Shown here: one piece after another, positions 16,998 to 25,449 of the stretch
Layout of the letters: each line of letters opens with the position of its first letter
Position numbering within the stretch: position 1 is the first letter of the stretch
Origin: Lachnospiraceae bacterium UBA3641
GTDB lineage: Bacteria > Bacillota > Clostridia > Lachnospirales > Lachnospiraceae
Length of the DNA: 56,707 nucleotides
Direction of reading: 5' to 3'
Assembly: GCA_002373875.1 (NCBI GenBank)
Contig: DFKQ01000106.1
Location: forward strand, 1-56,707
Notes under the pieces: generated by a model
What the model saw: the letters and a program-made list of their open reading frames with translations, nothing else
What the model was told of the DNA's origin: nothing
The model's database searches: none
Translations under genes and position numbers: made by a program

Positions 16998-18319
16998 TAT
17001 TTCTCGCCTCTTTCCCTTATGATGAATTTAAGCGGTGTTCCGCTGAAGCCGAAAGCTTCCCTGATCTTATTCTCTATATATCTGGTATATGAGAAATGCA
17101 TAAGCTCCTTATCGTTTACAAAGATGACGAATGTAGGAGGTTTTACACTGACCTGGGTCATATAAAAAAGCTTAAGCCTCTTCCCCTTATCGGCGGGCGG
17201 CTGCTGCATGGCCACCGCCTCCGTAAGTATCTCGTTAAGAACTCCGGTCTGTATCCGCATCGAATGATTCTCAACAACCATATCGATCATATCAAATAGC
17301 CTGTTAAGACGCTGTCCGGTCTTGGCCGATATAAATACAAGCACGGCATAGGGCATGTAGGATAAGGTATTGCGGATCCTGGCCTCATATTCGTAGACAG
17401 TCTTGTCATTTTTCTCTATCGCATCCCATTTGTTTACGGCTATAATGACTCCCTTGCCGGAATCATGGGCAATGCCTGCGATCTTGGCTTCCTGCTCGGT
17501 AACACCTTCCACAGCATCGATCACAAGGACCACAACATCAGCCCGTTCAACAGCGCTTACTGTCCTTACAACCATAAAGTGTTCCAGCTCTTCCTTAACC
17601 TTATTCTTGCGCCGCAGACCGGCGGTGTCTATAAATACATACTCATGTCCGTTATGCACCACCGGAGTGTCGACCGCATCCCTCGTTGTCCCGGCAATGT
17701 CGGACACGATCACGCGCTCTTCACCCAGCAGTTTATTTATTATCGAAGACTTGCCCACATTGGGCTTGCCCACAATTGCAACCCTGGGCCTGTCATCCTC
17801 CTCTTCTTCTCCGGATGTATCCGGGAAATGGGACACAACCACATCAAGCATATCACCCAGTCCCATCATGTTGGCCGAGGATATCCCATAAGGCTCCCCT
17901 ATTCCAAGATTGTAGAATTCATATATGTCGTTACCGTATTTCTTAAGATCATCAACCTTGTTGACCGCAAGTACAACCGGCTTCTTAGCCCGGCGCAGCA
18001 TATCGGCGACCTTGCTGTCAGCATCAACCAGTCCCTGTCTTACATCCACCATAAATATGATCACATCCGCCGTATCTATGGCGATCTGGGCCTGTTCCCT
18101 CATCCGGGACAGGATCAGATCCTTGCTCTCCGGTTCTATCCCGCCCGTGTCTATAAGTGTAAAGTCATGATCAAGCCATGACACTTGTGCGTATATCCTG
18201 TCCCTTGTAACACCCGGCGTATCCTTGACGATACTTATCCTCTCACCGGCAAGGGCATTGAACAATGTCGATTTACCGACATTGGGCCTTCCTACCACAG
18301 CCACTATCGGCTTACTCAT
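16997..18319 (-). CDS. der: Double-domain ribosome biogenesis GTPase Der (EngA)
   Basis: Der has two tandem GTPase domains and a KH-like C-terminal domain and acts in 50S ribosome assembly. Both P-loops are visible: GRPNVGKST near residue 9 and GKPNVGKSS near residue 185, with DTGGI and DTAGLRRK switch II motifs and NKVD and NKWD guanine motifs. At 440 residues it is full length. It overlaps the end of the DUF512 gene by eight bases and touches plsY, so it is the middle of an operon of at least five genes. Confidence 0.97.
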   Translation of the reverse strand: MSKPIVAVVGRPNVGKSTLFNALAGERISIVKDTPGVTRDRIYAQVSWLDHDFTLIDTGGIEPESKDLILSRMREQAQIAIDTADVIIFMVDVRQGLVDADSKVADMLRRAKKPVVLAVNKVDDLKKYGNDIYEFYNLGIGEPYGISSANMMGLGDMLDVVVSHFPDTSGEEEEDDRPRVAIVGKPNVGKSSIINKLLGEERVIVSDIAGTTRDAVDTPVVHNGHEYVFIDTAGLRRKNKVKEELEHFMVVRTVSAVERADVVVLVIDAVEGVTEQEAKIAGIAHDSGKGVIIAVNKWDAIEKNDKTVYEYEARIRNTLSYMPYAVLVFISAKTGQRLNRLFDMIDMVVENHSMRIQTGVLNEILTEAVAMQQPPADKGKRLKLFYMTQVSVKPPTFVIFVNDKELMHFSYTRYIENKIREAFGFSGTPLKFIIRERGEK

Positions 18320-19655
18320 AAATCTTCTCTCCCATTATAGCTTCCACAAAATCCCATCCGCTTGATTTTACAATATCTATATGTACTTGTAAAGATTTTT
18401 CAAGGTCAGAAAGCCTGTAATCATCTAGGAAAACATCCTCTCCCGACCTTAAAACGCACTGAGGAAGAATGAGCCGGTCACCAAGTTCTTTATCCTGTAG
18501 CTGTGCCATAATATCCTGCCCTGTAAGAAGGCCGGCAACGGTTATCATCTCACCGAAGAAGTCGTTCCTTATATCGTAAACAGTGATCCTTGTATCGGCA
18601 AGCATACCTTCCAGCTCCCCTGCCAGTTCCCTTATATATGGAGCCGCAAGTCTTCCTGTAGCCATGCTTATCCTTCTCTTTACCGCATTCAGCTTAGGAT
18701 GCTTCTTAAGATATGACTTAAGCCCTTCTCTTGCGGCAGCAAATTCATCAAAGAGAAGCCGCATCATGCCCACTCCGTTTTCCAGCTGCAGATAGCCGTC
18801 ATATCGATCCGACTCCGGAAGCTCCCTTTCTGCAAGCAGGTAGAACTCATCCGAAGCATGTACGAAATGCACTCCGTAGGCTTCATATACCTCCTTCTGG
18901 TATCTTTCAATAATATCAATTGTTATTATTGCATCTTCCTTTGTAAAGGGTTCAAGGGGATACAGGCCTTCCCTGTGTCTGGACAAGCCTACCGGGACCA
19001 CCGATACGGACTGCAGATGGGGGAGGTATCTCATAAGATCTTCAATACTCCTTACCAGCTCCTTACCGTCATTAATACCCCTGCAGAGCACTATCTGTCC
19101 GTTCATGGTGATACCGGCCTCATACAGCCGGTCAACCTTTCTTAAGGCTTCACCGGCAAACCTGTTATTTAACATCATGCATCTGAGCTCCGGGTTGGTG
19201 GTCTGGAAGGATATGTTTATCGGTGACATGTGATATTTAATTATCCTGTCAAGGTCATGATCGCTCATGTTCGTAAGCGTAACATAGTTACCCTGCAGGA
19301 ATGACAGACGTGAATCGTCATCCTTAAAGTAGAGTGTCTCACGCATGCCCTTGGGCATCTGGTCAATGAAGCAGAAAATACACCTGTTAGCGCAAGACCT
19401 GTAGCAATCCATCAGGCCATTATCGAATTCAATCCCAAGATCCTCATCAGGCTCCTTGTCTATCTGAAGCAGCCATTCCTCGCCATCCTGCTTCTCTACA
19501 AGGACTTCAAGGTAGTCATCCTGGACCAGATATTGATAATCAAAAACGTCGTCCATCTCCTGACCGTCTATACTGACCAGGAGATCGCCGACTTCAATCT
19601 CCATTTCCTCTGCTATGCTGTTTGGCACAACGCGTGCTATTTTGTGCTTCTTCAT
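18312..19655 (-). CDS. DUF512 family protein: PDZ-like plus radical SAM-like domain
   Basis: A 447-residue cytosolic protein. The N-terminus (1-60, ARVVPNSIAEEMEIEVGDLL) has the pattern of a PDZ domain. A cysteine motif CRSCANRCIFCFIDQMP around residues 70-90 contains the CxxxCxxC expected for a 4Fe-4S cluster, and a DUF512 domain forms the C-terminal half. The reaction is unknown. The gene is regularly found next to der in Clostridia, as here, which hints at a link to ribosome or tRNA maturation but proves nothing. The start at 19655 is seven bases after dut with only a distant ribosome site. Confidence 0.85.
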   Translation of the reverse strand: MKKHKIARVVPNSIAEEMEIEVGDLLVSIDGQEMDDVFDYQYLVQDDYLEVLVEKQDGEEWLLQIDKEPDEDLGIEFDNGLMDCYRSCANRCIFCFIDQMPKGMRETLYFKDDDSRLSFLQGNYVTLTNMSDHDLDRIIKYHMSPINISFQTTNPELRCMMLNNRFAGEALRKVDRLYEAGITMNGQIVLCRGINDGKELVRSIEDLMRYLPHLQSVSVVPVGLSRHREGLYPLEPFTKEDAIITIDIIERYQKEVYEAYGVHFVHASDEFYLLAERELPESDRYDGYLQLENGVGMMRLLFDEFAAAREGLKSYLKKHPKLNAVKRRISMATGRLAAPYIRELAGELEGMLADTRITVYDIRNDFFGEMITVAGLLTGQDIMAQLQDKELGDRLILPQCVLRSGEDVFLDDYRLSDLEKSLQVHIDIVKSSGWDFVEAIMGEKIYE

Positions 19656-19662
19656 CTACTGA

Positions 19663-20109
19663 TCAATTAACTCCGGTCGACCCGAATCCTCCGCGGGCCT
19701 CACCCTCATCATTGGCCTCAACCTCTACGAAATCGATCATCGGCTGGTGCTTTATGATTCGGAACTGGCAGACACGGTCGTTGACACGGATCTGAGTATC
19801 ACGGACTGCGTATACCGGCATCATGAGAACATCCTTACTGCTTGTCTTGCCGTAGGATTCATCGACCACGCCCACACTGTTGGTCTGGATTATGCCGAAG
19901 TTCTTAAAGGTTGAACTTCTGGGGGCAATCAGCATCTCGTAACCGTCAGGCAGGCACATGGATACTCCAAGGTTAATAAGATGGAAATCCCCCTTCTTAA
20001 GAGTGACATCTTCGGCTGACCTTAAGTCTATCCAATCGGACTTACCTTCTATGTAAGTAAGCTTATCTATCTTGTCGGATAAGTAGGTTATCTTTATTGT
20101 TTCTTTCAT
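19663..20109 (-). CDS. dut: dUTP diphosphatase
   Basis: Trimeric dUTPase, which hydrolyses dUTP to dUMP and keeps uracil out of DNA. The five family motifs are present: DLRSAEDVTLKKG (motif 1), PRSSTFKNFG (2), VGVVDESYGK (3, catalytic Asp), RVCQFRII (4) and RGGFGSTG (5). I start at ATG 20109 with GGAGAG upstream, giving 148 residues; the frame is open for 26 more codons but these match nothing. It begins the dut-DUF512-der-plsY-gpsA run. Confidence 0.93.
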   Translation of the reverse strand: MKETIKITYLSDKIDKLTYIEGKSDWIDLRSAEDVTLKKGDFHLINLGVSMCLPDGYEMLIAPRSSTFKNFGIIQTNSVGVVDESYGKTSSKDVLMMPVYAVRDTQIRVNDRVCQFRIIKHQPMIDFVEVEANDEGEARGGFGSTGVN

Positions 20110-20197
20110 TTTTTCTCTCCACTTCGTTCCCGCAATCCCGAAAGCATTCGGAAACCGCTGATTTCTTCGAAATTGCTTATTCCTCATGCTTTCTTAT

Positions 20198-20251
20198 GTC
20201 GTAAGAACATACTGCAATTCCTGCAAGCAGGATTGCTGTATGTTCTTCGAC
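20198..20251. repeat. Long hairpin between nrdG and dut
   Basis: GTCGTAAGAACATACTGCAA and its near-complement face each other over 54 bases with short bulges and a GCAAGC-type loop. There is no clear U-run on either strand, so a terminator or processing site is possible but not shown. Confidence 0.6.
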
Positions 20252-20258
20252 ATTTATC

Positions 20259-20771
20259 TTAGACATAATAGTCGGGGCAGTGTATCACAGGCTTCAGCGG
20301 ATCTTCGCTTTTAAGTGTCTCCTGTACGTCAATAACCTTCTGGTTGCTGCTGCCCTTCCACAAAAGCTTTACATCCTTGAGGCCGGCTACGAATTCACCG
20401 TCCACCAGAACATCAATATACTTCACAATAGGGAATTCATATACTTCCTTCCACAGATATCCGGTATAGAGCCATATTGTCTTATTCGGGTATTTCTCTC
20501 TTATCTCTCTGGCAAGTTCAAGAACATCATACCTGTTGGCCCGATGAAGGGGATCCCCGCCCGAAAAGGTTATTCCCGAAATATAGTCCTTATCCAGTTC
20601 GTCAAATATCTCCTGCTTAGCCTTATCATCAAACGGCAGTCCGCCGTCCGGATCCCACGTCGTGGGATTGTGACACTCCTTACAGCAATGATCACATCCT
20701 GCCACCCATAGCACGACCCTTAAGCCGTCGCCGTTTAGCATATCATCCTTCGTTATATTGTGGTACCTCAT
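20259..20771 (-). CDS. nrdG: Anaerobic ribonucleoside-triphosphate reductase activating protein
   Basis: A radical SAM activase that makes the glycyl radical on NrdD. The 4Fe-4S motif CxxxCxxC is in GCDHCCKECHN near residue 25, followed by TFSGGDPL (SAM-binding GGDP block) and the family ending LWKGSSNQKVIDVQ. I take ATG 20771 (MRYHNITKDDMLNGDGLR) as the start because it matches family N-termini; the frame is open for 32 more codons. That gives 170 residues, a normal length. Unusually its partner nrdD lies about 7 kb away, with a secreted peptidase and a chemoreceptor in between. Confidence 0.93.
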   Translation of the reverse strand: MRYHNITKDDMLNGDGLRVVLWVAGCDHCCKECHNPTTWDPDGGLPFDDKAKQEIFDELDKDYISGITFSGGDPLHRANRYDVLELAREIREKYPNKTIWLYTGYLWKEVYEFPIVKYIDVLVDGEFVAGLKDVKLLWKGSSNQKVIDVQETLKSEDPLKPVIHCPDYYV

Positions 20772-20882
20772 CCTACGGTCTTCCCAATTGATCCCGAAAC
20801 TTATTAAGCCGGGAATCGGTACTTCCTCCCAAATACACTGATCGTTTACTTTACCAAATTGATACACGCGATGGCGATACTT

Positions 20883-23800
20883 TTATTCTCTGCCCTTTAA
20901 CACTCCCGTATAATTCTTCCCGTCGCGGCGCATTATCTTAAATTTCACCGTCTTTGAACCTCCGTAGCTTCCCTTGCCTCTTAAGGTGACCTTGGCGGTT
21001 CCGGTGTTTACATTATTCTTATATGACTCCACATAAAAGTCCGTACCAAAGGCAAGGAATGTACCCGGATCTTTCTTCGTCCGCCCAACTACCAGCAGCT
21101 CGTTAAGCTCTTCGTCGTTTAGTTCGATCTCTGTACCCGAATAAGTCTTCTGTGCAATCGGCTTCCAAAGGGGAACCTTGCCAAGATCATTACTCTTATC
21201 ATAGTACATATAATATGCGGAACCGAATCCGTAATAATTCCCCATGCCCTCGATCTTTACACGGATCATCCCGGGTTTATTGTCGTCCCTTGTTTCCGGT
21301 ATACCGTTAATGCTTATGGTCTCATATCCGTTTTCGGCTATCTTGTAATCCTTATTCTCAGTCAGCTTCCTGCCGTTCTCCTCCAACACCGTAATAACGG
21401 GATTCTCATATCCGTATTTCGCTCCCTTGGGCGGATTCTTGACCATGAGCTTATCCTTGGCGATCACCTTAAGCTTTGCAATATTTGAAGCAATTACACT
21501 ATATTCCTTCGTGACTGTTCCCTTATATTTTCCCTTGCCTTTTATTATGAGCTGTGCCTTGGCACCCCCCTTTGAGAGCTTCTTGTTTGCCTTGTAGCTT
21601 ACTGTATAGTCCTTACCCTTTACAAGCTCCGTATCACCATCCTTGACCACGATCCACGAAGGCACCGCTCCGCTCTTTGTAAATGACACATAGTTCTCGT
21701 AGTTGTATGTGAATTTATCCTTATCCGCTCCGCCCAGATCCCTTCCTTTTTTAATACTGAAGCTTCCGGTGACACTGCCTGCAAGCCCCTTTTTATTCCC
21801 GGGAATAGCTGTAAACACAATCTGCGCCTTGCCCGGCTCCACATTATTCCTGCTTGAGGCAACCTTAAAATCGGTATTCTCGCTGAGCGTGGTGTAATTC
21901 CTTCCATCCAGCTTGATCCTTATAGTATATTTATCGCTGTTCGGGCATATCTCCTTACCGGTATAACCATAGGCTTTCGGTGTGAATTCAACCCTGGCGT
22001 TTTTAAGGAGCAGCCTCTTATCGCTTATGACCCTTATCTTCGCTGTCATACTGCCCGCTAGGGTCTGTTTGGCGTTTTTGGGCTCTATTATAACCTTATA
22101 CTCACCGGGCTCCCTGACGCAATCCGCCGATACCGCTCCCTTGACCTCATTGCCGCTTACATTTTTTGTCATTATGTATCTGTATTTGAAACATCCCTTA
22201 TTAATGACCTTCTGCGGTTCGGTTGAGTATCTTATTTCCGGAGCCGGCTTTTGATCCCTTCCCGTATATGCGACTGCTGCATCCGTAACCAGCAGGTCGG
22301 GATCATTATCAGGATACTCATCCATGAGCCTTGTTTTGGCAATACTGTATTCCTCAACGATCTCCTTCGTCTTACCATATTCACCCTTGAAGGTTACGGT
22401 CAGTACCGCCTTCCTGCCGGTCAGATCGGTAGGCTTACTGTTCCTGCTGTAGGATACCCTGTAATCCTTATTAAGTGTCAGCAGCCTGGTACCGTCATAA
22501 ACCTCGAACTCTGGCTTTACCGGAACGCCCATGTAAATATATTCATCGTACAGTCCCTTTATCCAGATATTGGAAGACACAGTGACGATCTTATCCTCAC
22601 TGGTTATTATCTTCTGCGATACCTCCCTGCCGGCCACCTTCTCGGTTATGATCCTGCCGCCATTGCCGTCTTCCTTGCATTCTTCCTCAAAATCACTGCT
22701 GTTAAAGCCCTCGGGTATGCTGCTTACGGGTATATCCGCATAGCTGGCTTCGTTATCCACCCAGACATCCACATCCGAGTTTATAGCGTCCATTCCGGGT
22801 ATCAGATACAGCCACAGATAGTGACCCGGACGTACCGTATACACGGTGGGAAGCATATGTATCGTATAGTCGTAATATGTATCCGCGTTTATATTTTGGC
22901 TTACAGCCGTATCAGGCTCATACCCGGCCCCCGGAGAGCCAAGGTCTATCATGCCCTTGGTTATAAGCTTTTTCTTAACATCTGTCTGCTTGTAGACGTT
23001 AAGATCGAAGGGAGCCAGCCCCTCTCCCCGGTCTATGAATTCACTTAAATAGGTTATCTGATCCACATAATCGTCGTTATCCGGGTTCATCTCATATGCG
23101 GGGAAGGCTTCCTCCGAGATATCATATAGCATTGCTCCAAGAACCATACGGCCATCTGATGGTAATTCATCAACCTTTGCCCTGACATGTATCTCAGCCT
23201 TACCCTGAAGGGTGATCTCCTCGGGCACACGCCTGATCCAGGTCTGAGTGTAATTCTTACCGTCATCCGATACACCCTCAGCACTGCATCCCACATTCTC
23301 GAAGAAGTCATCAATGGTATAGTAGGGATCATCACCGGACTTCATGATATCCATGCCCGACGGCCTGCTCTTTCTCTTCTGCGCCGGATCGCCCCCCTGT
23401 TCTTCCGGAGGCTCGGGATGATCGATCTTTGCCTCCCCTGCATTTGGTGAAGACACCGATATGGTATCTTTACCATACCAACCGTCATATCCCGTGAAGC
23501 TTCCGTCAATGTTGCTCTGGACATATACTTTTGGAAGAAGCTCGGGCATTCCGTTATCTGTATCAAGCAGATAATGGCAATACCATTTGTTCAGAAGCTC
23601 CTCGTAGAACATATCACCTATCTGTATGTTTTCGAGCGTGTTATGCCCGTCCTGATGAAGGATAAGCCTTACATCCTTATCATTAGCTTCAAAGGCCCTC
23701 ATCATCAGGTCAGCCTGTTTGGTACGCACGTTATAATCATTAAGTCCCTGTACGATAAGCGCCGATGCCTTTATTGCACTTGAACTGACGAACTCCCTCT

Positions 23801-25214
23801 TCTCCCAGTAAGGACCGTAGTGGCCTGCAAGCTCCTCCTGGGATCTGTCAAAATAACCGAACAGCTTAGAGCATGTATCTCTGAAAGCATCCGCTTTCGC
23901 ATCCCTTCCGAAGAATCGGCTGGAATTGCTTCCCGCAAGAAAGGTCGTGTATTTATTGTTTCCATAATGTGATACACCCTGTGTATTGGAATATTCATAC
24001 CAGCTTGATATGCCTGCTTCGGGGACTATTGTTTCAAGACCGGGCGTGCCAAGAGCCGCAACCTCGTATGCCATCGTTCCGTCATAAGAGCATCCCCTCA
24101 TAGCTACCCTGCCGTTAGACCAGTCGGCTTCAATGGGGATGGTGGCATCTCTGTCTGCAAAGGCACGCCTGCCATCCTTATGATTTATCCACTCAACGAT
24201 GTTCGCAAATGCCTTAGCCTCAGCCTTGGAGCCGCAGGTCTCAAGGCCATCCGAACCGTTAGTCCCGAGTCCCGCAGATATTACTACAGCAAATCCTCTT
24301 ATAAGGAAATAATCATGATTGTATATACCCGAAAGATAGTAATTGTCTTCACCCTTTTTATCATCCTCATATCTGTAGTGCCAGTTATTGACAGAAAGAG
24401 CCGGATCGCCTCCTTTTTCGATACGGTCCACAAGATCTGTGGTGGAAATCTTTGAGCCTTCTGCGTATGCATGTTGATTACCCGATACATACAGCCCATC
24501 CTCATTAAAATCCTTATCATAAACGGCTTTCGGAACCTTATCCTCAAACCCTGTACCATCGGAAGTGCCGCCAAAATACGGACTTGCCTCAAAAATGGTC
24601 GGAGCATCATACTGCTGCTGCGCTGCTGCCCTCGGAACCTGGATCACAGCCTGTACAAGATCGTTATACCCGTCAAGATCCGTATCAAGATCCGTCTCAA
24701 CATATATCGCAAACCTCAGAATATCGCTTCCGGTGTTCGAATAATTGGCAGAAACCTCAGAATATTTAAGTATGGGCTGTGCCATTCCGTTTTCTATCTT
24801 AATGCCAACCTTAGCTTCATCCCCGGAGAGGGTATCTGCGGTCTCATACTCTGCAGCCACCTCCTCCTCTGTCCCGGATATGTCCGATAACCGGTATTCA
24901 TCGTCGCTTAATGTTTCGGTCAGGATATCCCCGGTATTTCCCCGGTCTGTAAGCTGTGAAACATCCGAAATATCCGTCTCGGCCACGTTTTCACTGACGA
25001 TGATGTCTTCCTGCCCGCTGGCGTCTTCCGTCAAAAGCCCGGCATCCTCATACGTAAGGAGCTCTGCATCCTCTTCTGTAAGGAGTTCATTCTCCCCGGT
25101 AAGAGGCAACTCGGAAGCAAATGCGCTTACCGTAAATCCCGATTCTCCTGAAATAAGCATTGCAAGTACCAGCAATACCGATAATCTTTTCTTCATCTCT
25201 GCCAAACGTTTCAT
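20883..25214 (-). CDS. Very large secreted S15-family (Xaa-Pro dipeptidyl-peptidase/CocE type) hydrolase with C-terminal repeat domains
   Basis: A 1443-residue exported protein. A signal peptide (1-34, ending SAFASE) is followed by an acidic linker to about residue 140. The alpha/beta-hydrolase core has the nucleophile in GRVAMRGCSYDGTMAYEVA (Ser near 375), an Asp in QGLNDYNVRTKQ (near 490) and a His in HQDGHNTL (near 523). EAGISSWYEY after the nucleophile is typical of X-Pro dipeptidyl-peptidases. A PepX-C-like beta domain follows. From about residue 880 to the end come several Ig-like repeats with closing strands such as LIIKGKGKYKGTVTKEYSV and VTLRGKGSYGGSKTVKFKI. There is no LPXTG or other anchor. 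It probably releases dipeptides outside the cell. The start at 25214 follows GGAGA, with its own promoter. Confidence 0.8.
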   Translation of the reverse strand: MKRLAEMKKRLSVLLVLAMLISGESGFTVSAFASELPLTGENELLTEEDAELLTYEDAGLLTEDASGQEDIIVSENVAETDISDVSQLTDRGNTGDILTETLSDDEYRLSDISGTEEEVAAEYETADTLSGDEAKVGIKIENGMAQPILKYSEVSANYSNTGSDILRFAIYVETDLDTDLDGYNDLVQAVIQVPRAAAQQQYDAPTIFEASPYFGGTSDGTGFEDKVPKAVYDKDFNEDGLYVSGNQHAYAEGSKISTTDLVDRIEKGGDPALSVNNWHYRYEDDKKGEDNYYLSGIYNHDYFLIRGFAVVISAGLGTNGSDGLETCGSKAEAKAFANIVEWINHKDGRRAFADRDATIPIEADWSNGRVAMRGCSYDGTMAYEVAALGTPGLETIVPEAGISSWYEYSNTQGVSHYGNNKYTTFLAGSNSSRFFGRDAKADAFRDTCSKLFGYFDRSQEELAGHYGPYWEKREFVSSSAIKASALIVQGLNDYNVRTKQADLMMRAFEANDKDVRLILHQDGHNTLENIQIGDMFYEELLNKWYCHYLLDTDNGMPELLPKVYVQSNIDGSFTGYDGWYGKDTISVSSPNAGEAKIDHPEPPEEQGGDPAQKRKSRPSGMDIMKSGDDPYYTIDDFFENVGCSAEGVSDDGKNYTQTWIRRVPEEITLQGKAEIHVRAKVDELPSDGRMVLGAMLYDISEEAFPAYEMNPDNDDYVDQITYLSEFIDRGEGLAPFDLNVYKQTDVKKKLITKGMIDLGSPGAGYEPDTAVSQNINADTYYDYTIHMLPTVYTVRPGHYLWLYLIPGMDAINSDVDVWVDNEASYADIPVSSIPEGFNSSDFEEECKEDGNGGRIITEKVAGREVSQKIITSEDKIVTVSSNIWIKGLYDEYIYMGVPVKPEFEVYDGTRLLTLNKDYRVSYSRNSKPTDLTGRKAVLTVTFKGEYGKTKEIVEEYSIAKTRLMDEYPDNDPDLLVTDAAVAYTGRDQKPAPEIRYSTEPQKVINKGCFKYRYIMTKNVSGNEVKGAVSADCVREPGEYKVIIEPKNAKQTLAGSMTAKIRVISDKRLLLKNARVEFTPKAYGYTGKEICPNSDKYTIRIKLDGRNYTTLSENTDFKVASSRNNVEPGKAQIVFTAIPGNKKGLAGSVTGSFSIKKGRDLGGADKDKFTYNYENYVSFTKSGAVPSWIVVKDGDTELVKGKDYTVSYKANKKLSKGGAKAQLIIKGKGKYKGTVTKEYSVIASNIAKLKVIAKDKLMVKNPPKGAKYGYENPVITVLEENGRKLTENKDYKIAENGYETISINGIPETRDDNKPGMIRVKIEGMGNYYGFGSAYYMYYDKSNDLGKVPLWKPIAQKTYSGTEIELNDEELNELLVVGRTKKDPGTFLAFGTDFYVESYKNNVNTGTAKVTLRGKGSYGGSKTVKFKIMRRDGKNYTGVLKGRE

Positions 25215-25243
25215 GCTCTTATCTCCTTTTACTACAGAAAGTC

Positions 25244-25272
25244 ATTATAATACAATATCTCGGATTTGTCAT
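25244..25272 (-). promoter_or_regulatory. Probable promoter of the S15 peptidase gene
   Basis: ATGACA (25272-25267), a 17-base spacer and a perfect TATAAT (25249-25244) on the minus strand, about 30 bases before the start codon. Confidence 0.6.
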
Positions 25273-25349
25273 CTCTTTTATACTATATATCGAAAGAGAT
25301 CATATGCCTTCCACTGTATATAGTGTTTTTCATCTTCCCGATGATTTAG

Positions 25350-25378
25350 TTGCTTTCCACCCCTGCATATAATATAAT
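25350..25378 (+). promoter_or_regulatory. Probable promoter of the chemoreceptor gene
   Basis: TTGCTT (25350-25355), a 17-base spacer and a perfect TATAAT (25373-25378), about 70 bases before the start at 25450. Confidence 0.6.
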
Positions 25379-25449
25379 GTATACAAAGATCTTAACAGAT
25401 CGAAACGCAACAAAACAGAGGTAGAAAACTAAGACAGGAGGAAATGCGT

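Noticed and set aside
17465..18181. Plus-strand ORF of 238 codons inside der
   Set aside because: Antisense shadow; der motifs are complete on the minus strand.
22251..23048. Plus-strand ORF of 265 codons inside the S15 peptidase gene
   Set aside because: Antisense shadow of a well supported secreted protein; no ribosome site or family features.
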